Notes under the pieces: model-generated
The model's input: the letters and a program-made list of their open reading frames with translations, nothing else
The model's database searches: none
Told to the model about the DNA's origin: nothing
Source: JAWLFY01 sp041685355
GTDB taxonomy: Bacteria > Planctomycetota > Planctomycetia > Pirellulales > Pirellulaceae
Direction of reading: 5' to 3'
Assembly: GCA_041685355.1 (NCBI GenBank)
Contig: JAWLFY010000159.1
Coordinates: forward strand, 1-11,097
Length of the DNA: 11,097 bases
Shown: positions 1 to 6,184 of the stretch, piece after piece
How positions within the stretch are numbered: the first letter of the stretch is position 1
Layout: each line of letters starts with the position of its first letter
Translations under genes and position numbers: made by a program

Positions 1-3
1 CAG

Positions 4-77
4 TCGGGGCGACATGATTTGAACATGCGACCTTCTGGTCCCAAACCAGACGCTCTGCCAGGCTGAGCTACGCCCCG
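4..77 (-). tRNA. tRNA-Pro (anticodon UGG)
   Basis: Read on the minus strand, the segment folds into a complete cloverleaf. The acceptor stem is CGGGGCG/CGCCCCG, the D arm is GCTC/GAGC, and the anticodon arm is TCTGG/CCAGA with loop TTTGGGA. The T arm is GCATG/CATGT with loop TTCAAAT. The anticodon is therefore TGG, which reads proline CCN codons. The C1:G72 pair and A73 discriminator agree with bacterial tRNA-Pro identity. The 3' CCA is not encoded: the bases after the discriminator read CTG, so CCA must be added after transcription. The gene lies downstream of, and on the same strand as, the three-gene DUF operon, but 319 bp away. No integrase or duplicated tRNA end is visible in the window, so there is no sign of use as an attachment site. 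Confidence 0.96.
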
Positions 78-396
78 ATGACGGAGTTTACCGATCCGCG
101 GCATAGGGTAGCCGATGACGCGACGATGGGGAAGATCGGTTCACGCTGGCGTCTCGCCTCCAATGGCACTCACTTGGTCATTGTCTGGAAGTCCGTCGGC
201 GGCCAGCCCGGCATCAACGGCGCCCCATGGACCGTTCAGCTCCGTCATACCGGGCGGCTTGCGCCGCTCCGCTGCCGAAGACATCCTGGAACACCTCCGA
301 GGGCGTGGTGTTGGGCTCGCGCCGTTCCGCCACCGTGCGGGAACAAAACTCCGATCCGGCGACTGTTGGGTCAATCCCGCCACGGGCGGCGAGGGG
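78..396. other. Intergenic stretch without a recognisable gene
   Basis: This region separates the end of the PPC-domain gene from the tRNA-Pro gene. Open frames run through it on both strands, but their translations are rich in Arg, Pro and Ser, show no family motif, and are typical of chance frames in GC-rich DNA. One small inverted repeat (CCGCC at 377-381 and GGCGG at 385-389, 3-nt loop) lies just after the minus-strand stop codon. It has no following T-tract on the minus strand, so it is only a weak candidate terminator. A promoter for the tRNA should lie in the right part of the left half of this region, but I could not identify convincing boxes. It may hold decayed coding sequence. Confidence 0.5.
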
Positions 397-2133
397 TCAC
401 TTTGGGGCGACGGTGAGCCAAAGGTCCTCGACGGTGATCTCGCCTGCGATCGGATACGTCGCGATGAACTCTTCCGAAGCGACAGGCACTTGCTCGGCAC
501 CGGTGTCATCGGGTCCGTCGGCTCCGGAATCTGCCGTTTCTTCCGCGACGCTGGCGACGATTCGGAACGGGCCGCGGTGGCTGGCGTCTTTGACCGCCCG
601 GAGCTTCAGCTTGACCGACTTGGCGGTGTCTCCTTTCGCCTCGGAAATCGATTCGTCGGCCTCCACGCCGTCTGGGAGTCCTTCGGCTCGGATCGCAAGC
701 CGCCCCGAGAACCCGTCTTGCCGATCGATCGAGATGGGGATCTCGAGTGATTCGCCGGCGGAAAGGGAGAACTGATTGGCGGCGACATTCAACGTCACCG
801 ACGGTTTCACCGCGTGGACGTGGACGCCGAACGCGTGTCGCGGTCCGGAGCCATCGACCGCGTCGAGTATCTGGAGTTCGACACGGGTGTCCTCCTTCAC
901 GGAGAAATCGAGGCTGGCGTCGAAGTCGGTCCGTGAGAGGTCGTCCTTTTCGGCGATTTTCTTTCCGTCGGAATCGAGGACACGAATGACCGAATCGTAT
1001 AGATACCCGAGTCCGCGGGCGACCGAACGGACGCGGTACTTTTCTCCGCCCGCCGCGTCGAAGGCGACACGATCGATTTGGCCATCGGTCATCGCTCGCC
1101 CTGTAAAAACGAAGGGGAGCGAGTCGGCAACGACGGTCGATTCGGCGTCGGACGAGCGGACGTTGATCGCGTCGGGGTCGAGCGATGGGAGGGGGCCGAC
1201 GCCAAGGGCGGCAGCGATCGACCACGTCGGGACCGAGAGCCCGTCGGTCGCCGGACGGTTCCACTCGAACTTCTCGGGTAGGTTCCAACCGATCGGTCGG
1301 ACTTCATCCGGCTCGGTTCCGGTAACGATCGGCTCGACGTGATCTAAGAACATTCCCGTTGTCAGCCGAAGCGCGTAGACGAAGGTGGCGTCGCCAGCAA
1401 ACCCGATCGAACTGGTGGCAGTTTCGGGGAACGCGAATAAGCGAACGGTGACTTCCCGATCGATCTCGGTGTGGTAGACCAGTTGGGGATCGAGCCCCCG
1501 ATCGTCGTCGGCTTGGGCGAGCACATTCCCCTTCGAATCGGCGATTTGCAGTACGCCGTCCATCGGTGATTTAAGGACTTGGTTGGCGACGAGCGAGGCG
1601 ATCAACGTGTCGCCGGCGGCGAGCGACACGGCGTACGCATCGACATCGCCCCGTTTTTGGAGCCGCCCGGTGACGACGGCCGGGTGCGAGACCGGTTGAG
1701 GCTTCCGCGGGTCGTCATTCGGTTCGGTCTCGACGACCACCGAGGCCGGTTCGAGCAGGATCGGCCGCAGGGTCGATGCGGACTTCGATCCGGCTAGCCG
1801 AATCCAGGCGACTCCCGGGGGGGCGTCGTCGGCGACTTGGACGTTCAGCGCTCCCTCTTCTTCGCCGGCGGTGACGGTAACGTCGCCGCGGTCGCACCAA
1901 AGCTCGACCGGCCATTCGGGCAGTTTTCCTTCGGCGCGGATCGTGGCGGTATCGCCGATCGAAACCGCCGGGGGATCGAACCGGTCGACGGTGATCTGGG
2001 CCGTCGCAATCTGGGCCGTCGCAATCTGGGCCGTCAAAATGGCGACAAAGCTTGCGTTGGCGACAAAGGTTGCGGAAGTCACCGTGGCGAACCGTCCCGC
2101 GGATTGAACGGCGAGGCCGATGGGATTTTGCAC
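397..2133 (-). CDS. Secreted PPC-domain (pre-peptidase C-terminal) protein
   Basis: A 578-residue protein predicted to be exported. Residues about 15-47 form a hydrophobic Ala/Val/Thr-rich stretch after a single arginine (R14), consistent with a Sec signal. It ends in three copies of the pentapeptide ATAQI or its variant LTAQI. Residues about 134-257 resemble a PPC beta-sandwich (E-P-N-D start, then G-x-V/I-x-D-x-D-x-Y/F-type core G-D-V-D-A-Y). A second PPC-like unit at about 338-442 repeats the core as GQIDRVAF. Residues about 450-530 look like an Ig-like/NPCBM-like beta domain of the kind ending planctomycete PPC proteins. No catalytic motif is visible, so a structural, binding or surface role is likelier than enzymatic. 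The gene starts 4 bp after the DUF1501 stop codon, so it is probably translationally coupled. The chosen start is GTG at 2133, with no clear Shine-Dalgarno; a GTG 17 codons later with GGGACGG upstream is an alternative. Family is fairly sure, function unknown. Confidence 0.85.
   Translation of the reverse strand: MQNPIGLAVQSAGRFATVTSATFVANASFVAILTAQIATAQIATAQITVDRFDPPAVSIGDTATIRAEGKLPEWPVELWCDRGDVTVTAGEEEGALNVQVADDAPPGVAWIRLAGSKSASTLRPILLEPASVVVETEPNDDPRKPQPVSHPAVVTGRLQKRGDVDAYAVSLAAGDTLIASLVANQVLKSPMDGVLQIADSKGNVLAQADDDRGLDPQLVYHTEIDREVTVRLFAFPETATSSIGFAGDATFVYALRLTTGMFLDHVEPIVTGTEPDEVRPIGWNLPEKFEWNRPATDGLSVPTWSIAAALGVGPLPSLDPDAINVRSSDAESTVVADSLPFVFTGRAMTDGQIDRVAFDAAGGEKYRVRSVARGLGYLYDSVIRVLDSDGKKIAEKDDLSRTDFDASLDFSVKEDTRVELQILDAVDGSGPRHAFGVHVHAVKPSVTLNVAANQFSLSAGESLEIPISIDRQDGFSGRLAIRAEGLPDGVEADESISEAKGDTAKSVKLKLRAVKDASHRGPFRIVASVAEETADSGADGPDDTGAEQVPVASEEFIATYPIAGEITVEDLWLTVAPK
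1994..2038. repeat. Three tandem 15-bp repeats inside the PPC-protein signal region
   Basis: The unit ATCTGGGCCGTCGCA occurs at 1994-2008 and 2009-2023 exactly, and at 2024-2038 with the last three bases changed to AAA. Because 15 is a multiple of three, the repeat is in frame. On the minus strand it encodes three TAQI-containing pentapeptides (residues about 33-47) at the end of the predicted signal peptide, where signal peptidase would cut. The near identity of the units suggests recent slippage or duplication. Confidence 0.93.
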
Positions 2134-2137
2134 GGGT

Positions 2138-3493
2138 TCAGCCCATCAACTCGGCAATGGGCGTCTCGTCGCTGACCAGGTGCGCCGGTCGGCCTTGGGG
2201 CGTGTAAAGCACCTTCCCGGGGTCGATTCCCAGCTTACGATAGACGGTGGAGACGAAGTTTTCGGGGGCCAAAACCCGTTCGACCGCGGCGTAGCCGTCG
2301 CGGTCGGTGGCACCGACGACCGTCCCGCCGGGGGTCCCGCCACCGGCGAACATGACCGACATCGCGTTCGACCAGTGGTCGCGTCCCCCGCGGCTGTTGA
2401 CCTTCGGGGTACGGCCGAACTCGCCGAGCGCGATCACGAGCGTCCGTTCGAGACGGCCGCTCCGTTTCAAGTCTTCGACAAGCGCGGCGACGGTCGCTTC
2501 GAACGGGGGCATTTTGGAGTCGAACGATTTAAAGATGTCGCGGTGGTGGTCCCAGCCGCCGTGATAGAGGGTCACGAAGGGGACGCCGGCATCGACGAGT
2601 CGACGAGCCAACAGCGCGCGTTGGCCGAACGGGTGCCGGCCGAAGGCGTCGCGGACCTCGTCCGGTTCGCGATGGATATCGAACGCGGCCTGTGCCTCGG
2701 GGCTGGTCACGAGTTGCATCCCTTGCTGGTAGAACTCGTCCGCCGCGAGCGTCGGATCGCCGGCGGCTTCGTCGCGGATGCGGAGCATGCGATCGACGTT
2801 CCGCCGGATCTCTTGACGGTCGTCATACCGCGTGTCGGTGAGTCCGGAAGGGATCGTAACATCGCGGACGCGGAAGCTGTCACGGTTCGGGTCATCGGGG
2901 ACGACGAACGGGGCGTACTTCGACCCCAAGAAGTTTGGTCCACCCGAGCGGGACATATTGGGGATCGAGAAGTAGGGGGGGATTCCATACGGGGCCCCAC
3001 ACTCTTTCGCGACGACACTTCCTAAGCTGGGGTGGAAGCTGACGAACGCTCCACACCCGACCGGGATCCGGGGCGGCGCGCCGGTCATCATGTAATGGTT
3101 GCCGGCGCCGTGGTTCCCTTGGTCGTGGCGGATCGAGCGGACGATCGCGAGCGAGTCGGAGATCGACGCCAAGCGTTTCATCGGCTCGGAAAAGTGGACA
3201 CCGGGGGTTTGCGTCGGGATCGTCCCGAATTGGCCGCGGATTTCCGCGGGCGCGTTCGGTTTCGGGTCGAACGTCTCGTAGTGGCTCGGCCCGCCGTCCA
3301 TCCAGATCAGGATGCAGGCGTCGGCTTGCCGCTTCGGATCGGCCCCGGTTTGGCTTGCCGAAGCCCGCAAGGCTCCGGTGAACCCCCCCGCGAGCAGGCT
3401 TCCGAGGCCGAGACGTAAACCGTCACGGCGGGTGATCCCTTCGCAGTTCCGTCGACGGCCGGAAGTTACCGTGTTGCGGTTGCTCGTCGCCAT
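2138..3493 (-). CDS. Tat-exported DUF1501 domain protein
   Basis: A 451-residue member of the DUF1501 family, distantly related to the alkaline phosphatase/sulfatase superfamily and abundant in planctomycetes; its substrate is unknown. A twin-arginine signal is clear: TRRDGLR at residues 21-27, a Gly/Leu/Ala hydrophobic core at 28-43, and a possible cut after ASA (44-46). Family motifs follow in order: WMDGGPSH (64-71) with FDPKP just after, GNHGAGNH (126-133), GGWDHH (312-317), GEFGRTP (357-363) and GRDHW (370-374). The conserved Asp and His residues resemble metal ligands of the superfamily. I chose the ATG at 3493 because AGGAG sits six bases upstream; an in-frame ATG ten codons earlier would overlap the preceding gene. 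The gene lies 13 bp after the DUF1549/DUF1553 gene, a pairing very common in planctomycetes that suggests joint function. The protein would fold in the cytoplasm, possibly with cofactor, before export. Family assignment is firm; enzymatic activity is unproven. Confidence 0.93.
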   Translation of the reverse strand: MATSNRNTVTSGRRRNCEGITRRDGLRLGLGSLLAGGFTGALRASASQTGADPKRQADACILIWMDGGPSHYETFDPKPNAPAEIRGQFGTIPTQTPGVHFSEPMKRLASISDSLAIVRSIRHDQGNHGAGNHYMMTGAPPRIPVGCGAFVSFHPSLGSVVAKECGAPYGIPPYFSIPNMSRSGGPNFLGSKYAPFVVPDDPNRDSFRVRDVTIPSGLTDTRYDDRQEIRRNVDRMLRIRDEAAGDPTLAADEFYQQGMQLVTSPEAQAAFDIHREPDEVRDAFGRHPFGQRALLARRLVDAGVPFVTLYHGGWDHHRDIFKSFDSKMPPFEATVAALVEDLKRSGRLERTLVIALGEFGRTPKVNSRGGRDHWSNAMSVMFAGGGTPGGTVVGATDRDGYAAVERVLAPENFVSTVYRKLGIDPGKVLYTPQGRPAHLVSDETPIAELMG

Positions 3494-3499
3494 GTTTCG

Positions 3500-3504
3500 C
3501 TCCT
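3500..3504 (-). promoter_or_regulatory. Shine-Dalgarno AGGAG for the DUF1501 gene
   Basis: On the minus strand AGGAG is followed by the six bases CGAAAC and then the ATG at 3493. It lies just after the stop codon of the preceding gene (TGA, 3509-3507). It decides the start in favour of 3493 over the in-frame ATG at 3523, which would overlap the preceding gene. It is the best ribosome binding site in the window; several neighbours have weak or no such site. Confidence 0.8.
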
Positions 3505-3506
3505 GT

Positions 3507-5813
3507 TCAGTTTTGGATCGCAAACTCGGGCGCGTTGAGCAACGCCCACGTCAGGTCTTCGATCACGCCGCGGCGCTGTTCCGCGGCGTCGATCAGTTCC
3601 GCCGCGTAGGCGGCTTCTTCGGGGTCGGGATATCGGGAGAAGGTCGCCAGATAGAGTTCCTCGGCGATCTCCGCGGCACTCCGGTCGCTCGCCGCGAGCC
3701 GTGCCGCACGACCGTCATCGCTGCGGATCCGCTCATCGATTTCGCGTGAATTCATCAGGTGCAGCGACTGGGTCACCGACGAGTCCGGCGTCCGCTCGCA
3801 GGGCGGGTCCTGATTTTCGTTCGGCCGTCCGAAGGTATCGAGGAACATCGACCCGATGCGGTGCGTCCACACCTGGCTCGCCCGCGAGCCGTCGGGCATC
3901 GCGGCAAACGACGTCGGCGTTTCGGTCACGTCGGAAACGGCGTCGAGCAGCACCTCGGCACGCATCCGGTGCCGGTAGTGCCGCGAGTAATTCGTCTGGT
4001 CCGCGACGTTCGTCTCGTTCGGCTCGGACGAGAGCGAATAGGCGTTCGACATCGCGATCGTCTTGATCAGCTGTTTGTTGTCGTAACCGCTATCTCGGAA
4101 CGAATCGGCGAGTGCTCTCAGCAGCTGCGGGGACGTCGGCGGGTTGGTGCTACGCAGATCGTCGATCGGCTCGACGAGCCCGCGTCCCATCATCGCGGCC
4201 CACACGCGGTTGACTTGAACCTGTGCGAAATAATCGTTTTCTTTCGAAGTCATCCACGCCGCCAACGCCCGCCTCGGATCGCGCGAAGCGCCGCGGTCAT
4301 CCGACGACTTGATGGCATCCGGAGACTGACTCTGATTCGAAGGCTCGCTTTGATCCGAAGGCTCGCCGCGATCGGACACCCCGTCGTCGAACGGGAAGAG
4401 AGGGCTGGGGTCCATCGTCTCGCCGGTGATCGGGTGTTTGACCTCGCCCCGGTCGGAGACGTAGACGACTTCCTCGCTGCCGGAGATCGGTGGCGACAAG
4501 CCGGTTCCCTTGTGATCGACGCGGGCGAAGTGGGCGGCGAACGCGTAAAAGTCGCTCTGACTCCAGCGTTCGAACGGATGGTGGTGACACTTCGCGCATT
4601 CCAGGCGGATGCCGAGGAACAGTTGGCTGACCAGCGTCGTCATCTCGTCAGGGCTGCGGCGATCGCGGTACAGCGTTGCCGCGCCGTTCTGCCAGGTGCT
4701 CCCTTTCGCCGTCACCAGCGCGGCGACGAACTCGTCGTGCGGGACGTTGCGTCGGAACTGGTCACGGATCCAATTGTCGTAGTTGAGCACCGCCTTGATC
4801 CCGACGCGGTAGGGATTCGGACGCAGCAGGTCGGCCCACTGATTCGCCCAGTGATCGGCGTACTCCGGTCGATCGAGCAGCGTGTCGATCAGCCGCGAAC
4901 GTTTTTCGGGATCGTCCGAGTCGAGATAGGAGCGGGCTTCATCGGGCGTGGGCAGCCGGCCGATGATGTCGGTATAGACCCGGCGGAGGAACACGTGATC
5001 GGGGGCGGCGGGGGAGGGGCGGATCGACTGTTCTCGCAGCTTGGCGTAGATCAGATCGTCGACGAAGTTCTCGCGCGGGAGCGAGTCGAAAACGTCGGCG
5101 GGGATTTGATCTTGCCGCGGGATCAGCACTTCGGCGACGCGAATGTGATTCATGTACCGCGCCATCACGGCGGTTTCGCCGGGAAGTTCACCGGCGGTGA
5201 TCGCGCCGGCGTCGTCGACCGTGGCGACCGCGTCGTCGTTCGAAAGGTAACCGGTTAGCGTGGTGACGTCGCGAACCGAGCCGTCGGAGTAGTGGGCGGT
5301 GAGCTGCAACTGAGCCGATTCGCCTGGGGCCAAGGCGAAACGTTCTCCGGCGAGCTCCACCCGCTGGAGTTCCGGTTCCCCGTCGACGCGGCGGCTAGCC
5401 CCCTGTTCGATCCACGTGACCAAGGTCTGATACGCATCGGAACCGACTTCGAACCGTTTGCCGCCACCGTGGGGCAGGTCCGCGGTCGCTTTGCGGAGCA
5501 GCAGGCTTTGCTCCGCTGCGGCCGGAAAAATCCGACGGCCCCGTGCCTCGCGGGTGACTGCGGCGTGATCGAAGTCCGAGTCGAACCCGAGCAGAGAAAG
5601 TTGGAATCCGTTCTGGCCCCGTTGCTTGCCGTGACAGGGCCCGGAGTTGCATCCGTAAGCGGTCAGGACCGGCTGTACGTCGAGCTGGAACGAGACACGA
5701 GATCGATCCGCGTCGGGCTGTTGACGCGACACGGGTTCGGCCGCTGTCCGAGAGACGAACGCCATCGAAATCAAGGCGAGCAAGGCGATCAGCCGAGGGT
5801 CGGAGCCATTCAT
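3507..5813 (-). CDS. Secreted DUF1549/DUF1553 protein with cytochrome-like N-terminus and Big2-like domain
   Basis: A 768-residue exported protein. Residues 1-25 are a Sec signal (MNGSDPR, hydrophobic LIALLALISMAFV, possible cut after TAA). Residues about 40-140 match the planctomycete cytochrome C-like module, with C55-x4-C60-H61 and later PHGGG. Residues about 150-232 resemble a bacterial Ig-like group 2 domain. DUF1549 covers about 248-435 and contains the CAKCHHHP motif (C406-x2-C409-H410). A degenerate hydrophilic linker at 480-510 leads to DUF1553 at about 512-768, ending with the usual FGRPNENQDPPCER and SLHLMNSREI segments. The domain order is standard for the family. Both Cys-His motifs could bind heme, but this is not shown. 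It is the first gene of a three-gene operon with DUF1501 and PPC genes. The frame stays open to 6080, but I chose ATG 5813 because only this start gives a signal peptide; upstream residues are translated repeats. No clear Shine-Dalgarno is present. The function of these domains is unknown. Confidence 0.92.
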   Translation of the reverse strand: MNGSDPRLIALLALISMAFVSRTAAEPVSRQQPDADRSRVSFQLDVQPVLTAYGCNSGPCHGKQRGQNGFQLSLLGFDSDFDHAAVTREARGRRIFPAAAEQSLLLRKATADLPHGGGKRFEVGSDAYQTLVTWIEQGASRRVDGEPELQRVELAGERFALAPGESAQLQLTAHYSDGSVRDVTTLTGYLSNDDAVATVDDAGAITAGELPGETAVMARYMNHIRVAEVLIPRQDQIPADVFDSLPRENFVDDLIYAKLREQSIRPSPAAPDHVFLRRVYTDIIGRLPTPDEARSYLDSDDPEKRSRLIDTLLDRPEYADHWANQWADLLRPNPYRVGIKAVLNYDNWIRDQFRRNVPHDEFVAALVTAKGSTWQNGAATLYRDRRSPDEMTTLVSQLFLGIRLECAKCHHHPFERWSQSDFYAFAAHFARVDHKGTGLSPPISGSEEVVYVSDRGEVKHPITGETMDPSPLFPFDDGVSDRGEPSDQSEPSNQSQSPDAIKSSDDRGASRDPRRALAAWMTSKENDYFAQVQVNRVWAAMMGRGLVEPIDDLRSTNPPTSPQLLRALADSFRDSGYDNKQLIKTIAMSNAYSLSSEPNETNVADQTNYSRHYRHRMRAEVLLDAVSDVTETPTSFAAMPDGSRASQVWTHRIGSMFLDTFGRPNENQDPPCERTPDSSVTQSLHLMNSREIDERIRSDDGRAARLAASDRSAAEIAEELYLATFSRYPDPEEAAYAAELIDAAEQRRGVIEDLTWALLNAPEFAIQN
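4323..4376. repeat. Degenerate 18-bp tandem repeat encoding a hexapeptide linker
   Basis: On the minus strand this segment encodes three related hexapeptides, SDRGEP, SDQSEP and SNQSQS (residues 480-497 of the DUF1549/DUF1553 protein). At DNA level the units share a core like GATYCGAAGGCTCG on the plus strand. It forms a polar, probably disordered linker between the DUF1549 and DUF1553 regions. Confidence 0.7.
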
Positions 5814-5884
5814 AGGCGGGCATGGCTGGTGGAAGGGAGTCGGGTGGGAAACGTAGTTTAGCCGATCTCTTCGGCCGCGTCGCG

Positions 5885-5895
5885 TGGGATTCCCA
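5885..5895. promoter_or_regulatory. 11-bp palindrome TGGGATTCCCA, possible operator
   Basis: TGGGA and TCCCA form a perfect inverted repeat around one central T. It lies 72 bp upstream of the DUF1549/DUF1553 start, between that gene and the 7-bp array. A second possible pairing, TTCCC (5890-5894) with GGGAA (5905-5909), overlaps it. Such short dyads arise by chance, so a role in regulation is only a suggestion. Confidence 0.25.
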
Positions 5896-5915
5896 TCCGG
5901 GGTCGGGAAAAGACG

Positions 5916-5950
5916 TTCTTGGTTCTTGGTTCTTGGTTCTTGGTTCTTGG
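5916..5950. repeat. Five perfect tandem copies of the heptamer TTCTTGG
   Basis: The unit TTCTTGG (CCAAGAA on the other strand) repeats five times without a mismatch, starting at 5916, 5923, 5930, 5937 and 5944. The base on each side (G at 5915, T at 5951) also continues the periodicity. The array is lower in GC than its surroundings and lies about 100 bp upstream of the DUF1549/DUF1553 start codon. It resembles the short tandemly repeated heptamers described in filamentous cyanobacteria in size only; the sequence is different. Copy number could vary by slippage. Confidence 0.95.
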
Positions 5951-6063
5951 TGATCGACGTGATGCGGCAACGTGGAGACGTGGATCGATTAAACTGGCGT
6001 GCGCTCGGTTGGCGGATCGGGCGGCCGGATCGGGACGCGTCAGGCGTCGGTTCGCGTCCTCCC

Positions 6064-6129
6064 TTTCCCCTTGCGAGCAACGCCCTTTCCCCTTGCGAGC
6101 AACGCCGTTTCCCCTTGCGAGCAACGCCG
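6064..6129. repeat. Three tandem 22-bp repeats, each with a TTGCgaGCAA dyad
   Basis: Units at 6064-6085, 6086-6107 and 6108-6129 read TTTCCCCTTGCGAGCAACGC followed by CC or CG; they differ only at the last base. Each contains the palindromic TTGC-GA-GCAA at 6071-6080, 6093-6102 and 6115-6124. The 22-bp spacing is about two helical turns, which would put the three dyads on nearly the same face of the DNA. The last dyad ends 60 bp before the sulfatase ATG. The repeat is not a multiple of three, so it is unlikely to be coding. A cooperative operator or a dispersed repeat element are both possible. Confidence 0.93.
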
Positions 6130-6184
6130 TCCGCGTCACGTCGGGCGGGCCACTTTCAGTCCCCAATCGATCCCGAAGGTTCTC

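Larger units (their letters stand above)
5814..6184. promoter_or_regulatory. Divergent intergenic region with repeat arrays; promoters for both directions expected
   Basis: This 371-bp stretch separates the start codons of two divergent genes, so it should contain both promoters. It holds a 5 x 7-bp array (5916-5950), a 3 x 22-bp array (6064-6129), the 11-bp palindrome TGGGATTCCCA (5885-5895), and a small inverted repeat GCCGA-TCTCT-TCGGC (5861-5875). A TTTAAT hexamer on the minus strand (5993-5988) resembles a -10 box, but no matching -35 box lies at the right distance. I therefore cannot place transcription start sites. If transcription to the left began near 5980, the leader would include the 7-bp array. 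Confidence 0.6.

Noticed and set aside
377..389. Intrinsic terminator for the minus-strand operon
   Set aside because: The stem is only 5 bp with a 3-nt loop and is not followed by a T-tract on the minus strand.
141..509. Minus-strand open frame of 122 codons overlapping the end of the PPC gene
   Set aside because: It overlaps the PPC coding region out of frame, is Ser/Pro/Arg-rich, and has no recognisable motif or convincing ribosome binding site.
3759..5258. Plus-strand open frame of 499 codons opposite the DUF1549/DUF1553 gene
   Set aside because: It is the antisense of a clear conserved gene; the translation is Arg/Val/Asp-rich with no motif, as expected from codon bias in GC-rich DNA.
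5988..5993. TTTAAT as a -10 box for leftward transcription
   Set aside because: It matches five of six consensus bases, but the sequence 15-19 bp upstream has nothing like TTGACA; one hexamer is not enough.
5814..6080. Longer N-terminus for the DUF1549/DUF1553 gene, starting at 6080
   Set aside because: The added 89 residues are Arg/Pro/Ser-rich, include translated heptamer repeats (TKNQEPR), and bury the signal peptide internally. The start would also overlap the extended form of the divergent sulfatase gene.
6064..6129. CRISPR array
   Set aside because: The 22-bp units are directly adjacent with no spacers, only three copies exist, and there are no cas genes nearby.
5999..6184. Longer N-terminus for the sulfatase gene, starting at 5999
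   Set aside because: The added 62 residues are mostly the 22-bp repeat read in shifting frames. The ATG at 6185 begins directly with a proper signal peptide and has GAAGG upstream.
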